The translations under genes were made by a program, and so were the position numbers. Under the pieces are notes generated by a model, which saw nothing but the letters and a program-made list of their open reading frames with translations, had not been told where the DNA came from and searched no databases. A stretch of 64,000 nucleotides of DNA, taken from Campylobacter concisus. Lineage in GTDB: Bacteria > Campylobacterota > Campylobacteria > Campylobacterales > Campylobacteraceae. The stretch spans positions 930,001-994,000 of the forward strand of contig NZ_CP012541.1 in the NCBI RefSeq assembly GCF_001298465.1. The letters are read 5' to 3'. Within the stretch, counting starts at the first letter, position 1. Every line of letters starts with the position of its first letter. This document shows positions 49,501-57,352 of the stretch, in pieces.

Positions 49501-51241
49501 TAATAGGTGCAACTGTATCGCTTGAAATTTCACTCACGCTTGAAGCTTTTGGGGTGCCAGTCGTGCCATCAATGATCGTCGTACTTAGCCTTTTTATGCT
49601 TGGATCGCTCGAGTTTGTTGGATCAGTGATTGTGATCTTGCCATTTTCGATAGGAATGATCTCTGTACCACCATCAAGTGTAGCACTAAGTCCGTCAGGT
49701 GCGATAGTATATGTCTTTGTCACACTTGTTGGCGTGCTAGCTGGATCATCAACTTTTATACGGATCTTATCGCCAACTACGGCATTGTTTGGTATATAAA
49801 TATCTATCGATAAGGCCGTACCACCACTTTTTGTAAGCTCCGCTAAATTTATAATCCCATCTTTATTATCATCAAGAGTAAAAACAGCGATTAGATCGTT
49901 GTTGTTTGCTATGGTTATGGTTTCAGTTGCACCTGGATTGCCCGACTTGCTTATCATTTGAATATTTACATTTGTTGGAGTTGAAGATGAAATTTTAACC
50001 GCATTTGCTACGTTAAAACCGATATTTCCGCCACTCTCGCTTGTAAGCGGATAGCTCTCACCACTCTCTTTATCTATAAGCGTGTTTTGTGATGTTTTAA
50101 CCAGCACTTTTTCATGTAAAGTTCCGTCAGGATCGGTAGTCGTTAGCTTTATCCTATCGCCTATTTTCATATTTGGCGACAAGATGATCTTGGCATCATC
50201 ACTTGGTGCACTAACTGCTGGATTAAAGCTATTTTCGCTTGCGTCTATGACACCATCGCCGTTTAAATCTTTTCCCAAAACGACCTTTTTGAAGCCAAGA
50301 GTCGGAGTGATTGTATCAACACTTGCAGCTACCTTTGCCACAGATGAGCTAGTACCATTTTCCAGAGTGATACTAGAATTTACACTAAATGTAGCATTTG
50401 GAGTGACAGCGACACTTGGAATGATAAATTCTTTTTGCTCTGGGTTTGTGGCATTTGACGAAATAGGTAAAATTTCACTTGGATTATTTATATTTATCAC
50501 GCTTGTGCCAGCTTGATCAACCTTATAAACAAGCATGGTCTTTACACCGTTATTTACGACTTCCAATGTCACTTTGTCGTTTGGTTTAAAATCATTATTA
50601 AAAGTAACCGCCATGCCAGTATGATTTGCATCGCCGCCTGCTTCTGCAATATTTATATAGCCGTCGCCATCAATGTCTTTTAAAATTCTAACACTTGGTG
50701 CCGCAATAACCGGAGCACTCTCTTTTTGCTCTACCGCTGATGCTCCACCGATAGAACCAAGCGGTAGCACTGACTCTTTTGATAAAACAGGTAACATCAA
50801 TGCACCACCGTTAACACTAATAATATTTGAGATATGACCTTGCATATCAAAGTTTAAACCATTTATGCTTGCGAAACTACTGCTGTGGCTCGAGCCATGA
50901 GAACTATGGCTTGCGTTGTGAGAGTTATCATCTTCGCCTTTGTTTTTTGTTTCTTCATTCTCACTAAGAAATTTTCTCTTATCTTCTTCTATCTGTGCTT
51001 CGCTACCTTGCGTGTTAAAATTTACCTTTGATAGCTCTTTTGTGATGATAATAGTTTGAGGCTCAAGTAGCGTGATAGGCGAAGCGTGATAGAAATTTAT
51101 AACGACTGTATCACCGCTGCTTTGTGTTATGATCTCGTCGCCTAAAAATATCTCATCTCCCTGTTTTAGTGCGATCAACTTTCCATTGCGTTTTACAAAT
51201 ACTTTTCCACTTATTTTTGCGACTATACCAACGTTTTGCAT
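46538..51241 (-). CDS. Giant RTX-adhesin-like protein: retention module, EF-hand-headed repeats, PA14-like domain, type I secretion tail
   Basis: 1567 residues from the ATG at 51241 (AAGGA upstream; nine extra N-terminal residues in the longer frame are unlikely). Residues 1-75 resemble the LapA-type retention module (GIVAKISGKVFVKRNGKLIALKQGDEIFLGDEIIT); 107-124 is a His/Ser linker. Five repeats of ~130 residues each open with an EF-hand-like loop: DIDGDGYIN (189), DLNGDGVID (325), DDNKDGIIN (457), DGDKDGILT (590), DNDGDGLID (715). About 1090-1310 looks PA14-like (WFYNYVDPSWRA.., AELTINGT, YKFDMEYMDG). The tail (1390-1470: DDAFVYSKGRAIDGRGGVDTLIV, NNFEKIQLG) matches type I secretion targets. 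There is no N-terminal Sec signal. A surface adhesin needing Ca2+ is the best guess; no secretion genes are nearby. Confidence 0.8.
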   Translation of the reverse strand: MQNVGIVAKISGKVFVKRNGKLIALKQGDEIFLGDEIITQSSGDTVVINFYHASPITLLEPQTIIITKELSKVNFNTQGSEAQIEEDKRKFLSENEETKNKGEDDNSHNASHSSHGSSHSSSFASINGLNFDMQGHISNIISVNGGALMLPVLSKESVLPLGSIGGASAVEQKESAPVIAAPSVRILKDIDGDGYINIAEAGGDANHTGMAVTFNNDFKPNDKVTLEVVNNGVKTMLVYKVDQAGTSVININNPSEILPISSNATNPEQKEFIIPSVAVTPNATFSVNSSITLENGTSSSVAKVAASVDTITPTLGFKKVVLGKDLNGDGVIDASENSFNPAVSAPSDDAKIILSPNMKIGDRIKLTTTDPDGTLHEKVLVKTSQNTLIDKESGESYPLTSESGGNIGFNVANAVKISSSTPTNVNIQMISKSGNPGATETITIANNNDLIAVFTLDDNKDGIINLAELTKSGGTALSIDIYIPNNAVVGDKIRIKVDDPASTPTSVTKTYTIAPDGLSATLDGGTEIIPIENGKITITDPTNSSDPSIKRLSTTIIDGTTGTPKASSVSEISSDTVAPIKSPHVQFAKDGDKDGILTSKESGFSPDGVKTSIKIKIPNDTRDGDKFEIGIAGSDGKTDKITIKISQNASGVYSATRDDGVPISVNNGTIETTTRLYGLTTNFTNTFTDKAGNKAAPVTDKITLDNSIKVQFARDNDGDGLIDSITTPSGSPSTQSDLDIYLPNNTKPGSNINVTISTPTIPSVTTTVRYTISDDGLTAVPSDGSAPLPIAGGKFSIPDVPISMDHSTPVRATITTPGEATTTDGIRGRLFDFGILEYIDDVKLATQIDGGVINIAKYLRAGDNEKVIQKNNFDNDSKTIKEYNISLTNDEQPNIVFGVDRAPGTKLRLALEDDLGNAKILPNGQNYIDLVVGVDKRVNMDFEALGIKLNERYSNIRATVLKSDETKDDDLLVRVDLDATPDAIGTPNATSNVTSVDISGSIGTDSNGNNTLNKNTINKVDLYDLLNSVHKSSSLDNTHSYSENFALSANSTGANFMIKNSDAAGNVSISTVTFIGNSGLDADMWFYNYVDPSWRARVGNNSGVYSTQGGKPIYKDYMEIYSPSASTTYDVVQFASGTHYKTLSNQGNMHAEDLARVGRHGDSALYDASNPYAPKKFRNGVDTAAGTGDNIGFANGVLKGRPGNYTLGESNPVGSDLVMKMNGWIYVSAPGIYSVRAADLHNYAELTINGTTQKFGSATTYINPSTEASYGKNGQWWSRDFTFDKAGFYKFDMEYMDGTGEMNLSLYMLPKSVANTYGSQDPYPSSMLVGAQGSGTHLFSNNYVEALIQNGHLKKIGTTNSYELSDASKYGESNFGDPVYLRQEGDIKGGNLDDAFVYSKGRAIDGRGGVDTLIVVDDVDFSNLDNVKKINNFEKIQLGSADQAVSIKFSPDGVFDIIDSRNTRDASNSAASESVNTVLKVIGDGKDLVQLTHDFVKATKADVAMLNRKHSVVGDMYNKVDVTSEGDAVNQVYKATFNRQETINGNTINTRHTVFLEIQDGVQVDLL

Positions 51242-51288
51242 ATTTAGTCCTTTAAATTTAATAATCAATCCATTTAAAATTTCACGCG

Positions 51289-51294
51289 ATTATA
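51289..51294 (-). promoter_or_regulatory. -10 element (TATAAT) of the adhesin-like gene
   Basis: GCTATAAT on the minus strand, 48 bases before the ATG at 51241, with T-rich sequence upstream. Confidence 0.45.
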
Positions 51295-51440
51295 GCTAAA
51301 AAATATTTTATATAAATAAAAGAATTTACATAATAAATTTTATTATTTTTGACCCATTTTTATATTAAAAAATAAATTAAAATTTTTATAAAATGCCAAA
51401 TTTGCTTTGTTTGTAATAGAAAAATAAATTTTAAGAATTT

Positions 51441-51460
51441 CCCACGCCAAAAGACGTGGG
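51441..51460 (-). terminator. Terminator after mfrE
   Basis: CCCACG/CGTGGG stem (7 bp with the flanking T-A pair), 8-nt loop, 8 nt after the mfrE stop. Followed on the minus strand by a T/A-rich tail (AATTCTTAAAATTTATTTTT). Confidence 0.65.
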
Positions 51461-51468
51461 ATAAAAAT

Positions 51469-52326
51469 TTACGCTATTTTGGTAGCGTCGATGATGTTTA
51501 GATCAAGTCCTAGATCTTCAACAGATAGTCCAAGTGCAAGACCTACAAGCTGAGATAGGTGGATGATAGGTTTTCTCACGTTTGAGTGGTTCTCATCTTG
51601 ATATCTCTCTTGGTAGATGTCAAGCTGCATTTGACAAAGTGGGCATGGTGTGACAACTACGTCAGCGCCGTTTTCATCGGCATTATTTACGATTTGGCTT
51701 GACATTTTTCTTACAGATGTGCCAGCTGGATAACTAGCGTGGAAACCACAGCAGTCAAGTCTTTTCTCAAATGGCACAATAGTAGCACCAAGTGCGCCTA
51801 CAACAGTTTCAAAGCTCTTTGGATTGACCGAGCTTTCCCTGTTGTGCAGATCTTTTTCAGGTCTTAGGCTATGGCAGCCGTAAAATAGCGCTACTTTTAG
51901 CCCACTAAGTGGCTTAACAACCTTTGCTCTTAGTGTTTCTACGTTTTGATAAAGCACCCAAAGAAGGCTTGTGATCTCGGTTGAGCCATTATATTTCATA
52001 TTGCCCTCAGCTAAGAAAGTATTTATACGATCCTTTGCGCCCTTATCAAGCGTGCTTTTTGCTCTTGTTAGAGTTAGCATACAGGTCGAGCATGTCGTAA
52101 GCATCGGCATATTCATCTGCTCTGCAAGTGCTATGTTTCTAGCATTTGCCACAAGCGTAGCGATAGGATCCACGTCTTGTGCTTGTTGGGCACCACAGCA
52201 GCTCCAGCCCTTTATCTCGTGAAGCTTCCAGCCAAGTATCGGAGCGATAGCCTCAAGCGACATCTTAGCCTCTTTAGCTGCTTGAGAGAGTACGCATCCT
52301 GGGAAAAAAGCGAATTCGTTTTGCAT
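51469..52326 (-). CDS. mfrE: MfrE, CCG-domain subunit of methylmenaquinol:fumarate reductase
   Basis: 285 residues, HdrB/SdhE family with two CCG domains: GWSCCGAQQAQ (with upstream FFPGCVL) and RLDCCGFHASYP followed by VTPCPLCQMQLD. These Cys clusters bind non-cubane iron-sulfur centres. It acts as the quinol-linked electron donor subunit for MfrAB and replaces a haem membrane subunit; it has no membrane span of its own. The start is 2 nt after the mfrB stop. Confidence 0.92.
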   Translation of the reverse strand: MQNEFAFFPGCVLSQAAKEAKMSLEAIAPILGWKLHEIKGWSCCGAQQAQDVDPIATLVANARNIALAEQMNMPMLTTCSTCMLTLTRAKSTLDKGAKDRINTFLAEGNMKYNGSTEITSLLWVLYQNVETLRAKVVKPLSGLKVALFYGCHSLRPEKDLHNRESSVNPKSFETVVGALGATIVPFEKRLDCCGFHASYPAGTSVRKMSSQIVNNADENGADVVVTPCPLCQMQLDIYQERYQDENHSNVRKPIIHLSQLVGLALGLSVEDLGLDLNIIDATKIA

Positions 52327-52328
52327 AA

Positions 52329-53294
52329 TTACTCCTTACTAGCAGCTTTGCGAGCCGCATTTATCATTTTTACTAGATCATCATGACCTTCTATGTCCTC
52401 TTCGCCGAAAATATGAAGCGGATTCATCTTGCCTGCAAGCATTAAATTTGCAGCGATATCCATTTTGCCCATATTTTTAAACACTCCCTCAGAGCGAAGC
52501 GCAAGCTTGATCTCATTTAGTCTGCCTGAGCCATCAACTAGATCGGTTAAGAATGCCTCAGCGTGATCTGGTCCCATGCCATCATCAAAACCTTTTTGTA
52601 TAGCCATAATGCGAAGATCAGTTATATCTTTGCATGCGCTTATACCTTTTGGACAGCGATCAGCGCACTCTTGGCACTTTACACACATCCAAAGGCCATT
52701 ATCTATAGCTGGCTTTAAGTGCGGCATAGGATCTTTACTACGTGAGTCAAATGCAGCTCTATAAGCATGCACAAATACAAATGGCTGCATATAATCACTC
52801 GCATCAGCTTCAAGTTTATTACACTCGCTAGCACAGGCTCCGCAAAGTATGCAGTCCCATTCAAGCGCTACTTTTTCATACTCTTTTTGACTTTGTTTAC
52901 AGCCTTTTTCAGCGCTAAATTCTGACTTAGCAGTGATGCTAGGCCTAATCTTGCGTAAATTTTCGATACTTGGCTCCCAATCAACCATAAGATCAGATAT
53001 AACCCTGAAATTTCCAAGTGGAGAAATTCTTATGCTCTCTGGATTGTCATACTCAGCCAAAAGCTCATTCATCTTTGTATCACAGGCTAGATATGAGTGA
53101 CCATTTACTCTAACAGCGCACGCTCCACATATCGCCGAGCGGCAAGATGCTGTGAAATTTAACGTCGCATCCTTTTTTTGTTTGATATCAAGAAGCACTG
53201 TTAAAAGAGTTTTGCCTTTGATCTCTTCATTTGTTAGCTCATAAGTTGATTCATATTTTTTAGTTCCGTCAAAGCGGTCGATAATAATTTTCAT
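52329..53294 (-). CDS. mfrB: MfrB, iron-sulfur subunit of methylmenaquinol:fumarate reductase
   Basis: 321 residues. The N-terminal plant-type [2Fe-2S] domain has the CRSAICGACAVRVNGHSYLAC cluster; the C-terminal [4Fe-4S]/[3Fe-4S] domain has CILCGACASECNKLE and CVKCQECADRCPKG. It passes electrons from MfrE to the flavoprotein. AAGGAG precedes the ATG, 9 nt after mfrA. The ~80-residue C-terminal extension after the last cluster is longer than in enteric FrdB/SdhB. Confidence 0.93.
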   Translation of the reverse strand: MKIIIDRFDGTKKYESTYELTNEEIKGKTLLTVLLDIKQKKDATLNFTASCRSAICGACAVRVNGHSYLACDTKMNELLAEYDNPESIRISPLGNFRVISDLMVDWEPSIENLRKIRPSITAKSEFSAEKGCKQSQKEYEKVALEWDCILCGACASECNKLEADASDYMQPFVFVHAYRAAFDSRSKDPMPHLKPAIDNGLWMCVKCQECADRCPKGISACKDITDLRIMAIQKGFDDGMGPDHAEAFLTDLVDGSGRLNEIKLALRSEGVFKNMGKMDIAANLMLAGKMNPLHIFGEEDIEGHDDLVKMINAARKAASKE

Positions 53295-53303
53295 CCTAGC
53301 TCC

Positions 53304-55166
53304 TTATTCTGGCTTCTTGCCGTCAAGTGAAAATATGCCTGTCACAACGTCTTTGTAGCTAAGTTCAAGCTTGCCGTCTTTTAGTGTGACTATGCTGTGT
53401 TTTAAGAAATTTACATCATCTCTTTTTGGATAGTCCTCTCTTGTGTGAGCGCCACGGCTCTCAAGACGATTTTGCGCTGCAAGACATGCTGCACGAGAAA
53501 GAAGTATAAGGTTGCCAAGCTCGACATAGTCGGTAAATGCTGTGTTCATGACTGGATTTTGATTTGGCACTTTGATGGTGTCATATTTTGCTTGGATGGC
53601 TTCTAGGTTTTTAGAAAGCTGATCTAATTTTGTACCAGTTCTAAAGATACCCATTAGATCCCAGTTATTTTTACCAAGCTCCTCGCGAAGCGCGTACATG
53701 TCGTTCACGCCACCCTCGCCTGTTGCTATGGCTTTAAATTTATCCTGCCACATTTTAGCTAGCTCTGAAGTCTTTTTGCCACTTGCAAATTTAGCATCTT
53801 TTGCGTATGCGCCAGCACCTTTACCAGCTAGATCGCCAGTGACCACTGCATCAGTTAGGCTGTTGCCGCCAAGGCGGTTTGCACCGTGGATAGATACGCA
53901 TGAGGCCTCGCCGCCTACATAAATTCCAGGAATTTTCGTGCTCATATCGTCAAATTTAGCCACTTCGACACCGCCCATTGAGTAATGAGCTGTCGGACGG
54001 ATAGGCACTGGTTGCTCGATTAGATCGATATTTTGGAAAAGCATGGCTGTGTGGCGAATTTTTGGAAGTTTTTTCATAATAGTATCTTTGCCAAGGTGGC
54101 GAACGTCACAAAGCACGTAAGCGCTCATACCCTCGCCAAAGCCTCTGCCTTCACGAATTTCTGTCTCAATCGCACGAGCGACGACGTCACGAGGAGCTAG
54201 CTCCATCTTTTCGTGATAGTTTTTCATAAAACGCTCGCCCTTGTTATTTAATAAGTATCCACCCTCGCCACGAGCTGCTTCAGTGATTAGTGTACCACCA
54301 TTTTGGACGCCAGTTGGGTGAAACTGAATCATCTCAGGGTCTTCAAAACCAAGACCTGCTTTAAGCGCAGCAGCGATGCCATCACCAGTTGCTATAAATG
54401 GAACTGATGTACGGTTATAAAAAATTCTAGTGTATCCACCAGTTGCGATGATAAGAGATTTGCATAGAACTGGGTAAATTTGACCATCTTGGATGTTTCG
54501 AAGAACGACGCCTTCAACCTTGCCATCCTCAAGACCGATCTCAAGTAGCTCATGATCCATTAGAAATTTAACGCCAGCTGTGATAGCGTCGTCAAGACAG
54601 GCGTGCATCAAAACGTGACCAGTTTTATCAGCCGCGTAGTTACAGCGTTTTTTACTAGCGCCACCCATAAAGCGAAACGCAACATCGCCATTATCTTTAC
54701 GAGATACGTCGCCATTATCTATACGAGAAAAGAGCATACCGTTGTGATCTAGTTCATGGATGACCGCGCCTGCTGCCTCACAAAATTTCACTACCGCATC
54801 TTGGTCAGCAAGATAGGCCGCACCTTTTACAGTGTCGTAGGCGTGAAGCTTAAAGCTGTCTCCATTGCTAAAGTCGGTAACCCCATTTATGCCGCCCTCT
54901 GCCATACAGGTTGCGTTGCGAGATGGCATCATTTTTGTAGCAACAACGACGGTTGAGTTTGGATATTGCTTGCGAACGGCTGTTGCTGCACGAAGTCCAG
55001 CACCGCCAGAGCCGATTATTAGCACATCAACAGATGGTAAGCCATTTTCATTACCTTTTGGCAACTCACCCGCAAAAACATTTGTTGCACCAGCAGTAGT
55101 AGCTAACGCACCTACGCTAATACAGGCACTTTGCAGAAATTCTCTTCTGGTAAATTTTTCACTCAT
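53304..55166 (-). CDS. mfrA: MfrA, Tat-exported flavoprotein of methylmenaquinol:fumarate reductase
   Basis: 620 residues. The N terminus has the twin-arginine motif TRREFLQSACISVGALATTAG, so the enzyme folds with FAD and is exported to the periplasm. FAD domain: DVLIIGSGGAGLRAATAV. The substrate site includes the HPTGVQNGGTLITEAARGEGG segment and the catalytic loop near RPTAHYSMGGVEV, and ANRLGGNSLTDAVVTG lies near the C-terminal FAD contact. The Tat signal separates MfrA from cytoplasmic FrdA/SdhA. It reduces fumarate with low-potential methylmenaquinol, supporting respiration when oxygen is short. Confidence 0.95.
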   Translation of the reverse strand: MSEKFTRREFLQSACISVGALATTAGATNVFAGELPKGNENGLPSVDVLIIGSGGAGLRAATAVRKQYPNSTVVVATKMMPSRNATCMAEGGINGVTDFSNGDSFKLHAYDTVKGAAYLADQDAVVKFCEAAGAVIHELDHNGMLFSRIDNGDVSRKDNGDVAFRFMGGASKKRCNYAADKTGHVLMHACLDDAITAGVKFLMDHELLEIGLEDGKVEGVVLRNIQDGQIYPVLCKSLIIATGGYTRIFYNRTSVPFIATGDGIAAALKAGLGFEDPEMIQFHPTGVQNGGTLITEAARGEGGYLLNNKGERFMKNYHEKMELAPRDVVARAIETEIREGRGFGEGMSAYVLCDVRHLGKDTIMKKLPKIRHTAMLFQNIDLIEQPVPIRPTAHYSMGGVEVAKFDDMSTKIPGIYVGGEASCVSIHGANRLGGNSLTDAVVTGDLAGKGAGAYAKDAKFASGKKTSELAKMWQDKFKAIATGEGGVNDMYALREELGKNNWDLMGIFRTGTKLDQLSKNLEAIQAKYDTIKVPNQNPVMNTAFTDYVELGNLILLSRAACLAAQNRLESRGAHTREDYPKRDDVNFLKHSIVTLKDGKLELSYKDVVTGIFSLDGKKPE

Positions 55167-55562
55167 TGATAACTTCCTATCTTAGTAAATTTTTAGCATT
55201 TAAAACGCACCGCCAGTTCATTTCTTAATATTTTTTAAAACAACTATATTAATTAAATAATTAATAATGAAACATTACATTAAATTTACTTAAAAGAAAC
55301 ATAAAGATTTATTTTAGATTAAGAAATGAGAGCTGATATTAAAATCAAAAAAGATAAAATGGGCTTTTTGAGGTAGTTTATATAAATTTAGCGGTAGAAA
55401 TTTTATAAAATATATAAAAATTTCTACCGATTTGAAGTTTATTTTTATTTTTGATTTTTTAAGCTTTAGAGGCTCTTTTTTAGGATATTAGAAAGATAAA
55501 TTTACTTTTATACTTAAATAAATATATTAAATATAATAAATAACATTATTTTTGTCCTATTA
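55167..55562. other. Intergenic region upstream of mfrA
   Basis: About 395 AT-rich bases. It holds the mfrA leader (GGAAGT ribosome site) and a strong hairpin at 55392-55429. No coding frame is convincing, and I cannot identify a specific regulator site. Confidence 0.5.
55392..55429. terminator. Perfect 13-bp hairpin in the mfrA / binding-protein gap
   Basis: CGGTAGAAATTTT pairs with AAAATTTCTACCG around a 12-nt loop. The A/T-rich inner stem gives a U-tract in either direction. It lies ~130 nt beyond the stop of the broken binding-protein gene and ~225 nt before mfrA is reached from the opposite side. Most likely the terminator of the metal-uptake operon. Confidence 0.6.
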
Positions 55563-56564
55563 TCAAAATTTACCCTTTGGGTGCAAAATTTCTTTTAGCT
55601 CGCTATCACTTAGATTGTAGTTATAAAATCTCTCGTAAAACTCTCTTGTTTTTTGCTCTAAATTTAGATCACTAAATTGCTCTGGGTAAAATGTCTTAGC
55701 CAGCCAAAGCGGATAAAGCGCACCTTCAGCACTTCTTACGCTCCAAAGATAAACGCCACTTGGCACTACAAAAATTTCTCCATTTTGCACAGCTTTTAGC
55801 TTGGCAAATGATGCGTTTTTGGCAATGGCATCGGCACTTTTTTGCGAATTTGTGATGATGATGTCTGGGTTAAAGATGATGACTTGCTCTTCATTTATCG
55901 CTTTTGAAATTTTAAAATCACCATCACTTAGCTCTGAGCTTAAATTTATACCGCCAGCCACGCTAATATACTCAGCGCCGATATCTTTTGAGCTGATGGT
56001 GTTAAAATTTCCAGAGCTATAGTTAAGCACCAAAACTCTCTTTTTTGGCGTTAAATTTGCTGTTTTTTGGCTTACAAATTTTATGTTGTCGTTAAATCAC
56101 GCACCCTTTTTCACGCTCTTTTCGCCCCAAATTTCAGCGATCTTGCTAAAGCTATTTTGTATCTCTTTGATGCTTTGAAATTTATCTATCTTCACAACTG
56201 CGATGCCAGCGCTCTCAAGCTGAGCCTTGCTATTTTCATCAAACATCATACCAACTGGACCAAAAACAACTTGCGTTTTTGAAGCGATGATTGTCTCGAC
56301 GCTGCTGCTTAGCATGCCACTTTTGTTGTTGTTACTCTTTATCTTTGGAAAAATTTTTGACATTAGTGGAGGTAGTTTTGGTGCACCGCTAATTATATGA
56401 TCTTCGTTGCCAAGCATCGCAGAGACCTGCACAAAAGCCCTTATCAAAGGTGTCGCACGCTCGATAATATCAGGCACTTCTACCTTTTTATTATCGCTAT
56501 CAAGCACCACTCTTGCTTGCAAACTAACAAGCAAAAAAGCCAAAAGCAAAAATTTCTTAAACAT
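55563..56564 (-). pseudogene. Periplasmic metal-chelate-binding protein (FepB/BtuF-like), interrupted by an in-frame TGA
   Basis: An ATG at 56564 with AAGGAG opens a signal peptide (FKKFLLLAFLLVSLQA) and the N-lobe (RATPLIRAFVQVSAMLGNEDHIISG, ASKTQVVFGPV). A TGA at 56099-56097 stops translation after ~155 residues. The same frame continues without break (FNDNIKFVSQKTANL..) into the C-lobe (IFNPDIIITNSQKSADAIAKNASFAKLKAVQNGEIFVVP). Without the TGA the product would be ~333 residues, normal for cluster-A binding proteins that deliver ferric siderophores, haem or cobalamin to FecCD permeases. It is the last gene of a largely broken operon. Confidence 0.85.
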
Positions 56565-56575
56565 ATTTTCTCCTT

Positions 56576-57352
56576 TCAATCCACCATCACGCAAGAGTAA
56601 TGCTCGCGCTTATCGATGATATTTTTCACCACTCGTATATCTACGCCGTAAATTTTCTTTAAATTTTCGCCATTCATCACCTCACTAGCCTTACCGTAAA
56701 TGTAGTTTTTATCACGCCCAAGCATCGCGACCTTTGCGTTTAGATAAAAGACCTGCTCTGGCTGATGTGAGGTTAGGATAATGATATAGCCTTGCTTTGC
56801 GAGCTTTTTTATCTCTTTTAAAACTCGCATTTGGTTGCCAAAGTCTAAATTTGCCGTTGGCTCGTCAAGTAGCATCACCTTTGAGCGTTGCGCTAAGGCC
56901 CTAGCTATGAGCACCATTTGCCGCTCGCCGCCACTTAGATCGGTGTAAATTTTATCTTTAAAGCTCTCTAAATTTAGCGTCTTTAACACATCTAGAGCTA
57001 TCATCTCATACTTTTTGCTAGGACGTTCAAATATACCAAGCCTTGCATTTGCACTCATCATCACCACGTCAAAAACGCTAAAGGCAAATGGCGGAGTGTG
57101 AGCTTGCGGGACGTAGCTTATAAAGCTTGCTCGCTCTTTCTCGCTCATCTTTAGCGCATCTTTGCCGTCTATTAAAATTTCTCCTCCAAGTGGCTTTAAA
57201 AAGCCAAGTATCGTCTTAAACGTCGTCGTTTTGCCAACGCCATTGCTACCAAGCAGGCAAAATATGTCGCCATCTTGTAAATTTGCATTGAAATTTTCTA
57301 TAACGACCTTTTTATCGTAGCCGCAGCTTAAATTTTTGATCTTAAATTTCAC
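56576..57352 (-). CDS. FepC/FecE-type ABC transporter ATPase of the metal-chelate importer
   Basis: 258 residues: Walker A GSNGVGKTTTFKTILGFL, signature DLSGGERQMVLIARAL, Walker B VMLLDEPTANLDFGNQ and switch His in ILTSHQPEQ. The IDGKDALKMSEKERASFISYVPQAH segment is typical of FecE/FepC/BtuD. Its ATG overlaps the permease stop by 4 nt. It is the only member of the five-gene operon whose frame is intact. With permease and binding protein broken, it probably has no partner unless another importer shares it. Confidence 0.92.
   Translation of the reverse strand: MKFKIKNLSCGYDKKVVIENFNANLQDGDIFCLLGSNGVGKTTTFKTILGFLKPLGGEILIDGKDALKMSEKERASFISYVPQAHTPPFAFSVFDVVMMSANARLGIFERPSKKYEMIALDVLKTLNLESFKDKIYTDLSGGERQMVLIARALAQRSKVMLLDEPTANLDFGNQMRVLKEIKKLAKQGYIIILTSHQPEQVFYLNAKVAMLGRDKNYIYGKASEVMNGENLKKIYGVDIRVVKNIIDKREHYSCVMVD

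Noticed and set aside
49332-49799. Long plus-strand ORF inside the adhesin-like gene, and similar long shadows in pit, clpB, oorB and others
   Set aside because: They are antisense to clearly coding frames with family motifs and lack ribosome sites.
56097-56099. Selenocysteine at the TGA in the binding protein
   Set aside because: Cluster-A binding proteins have no Sec position, and the rest of the operon is also broken.
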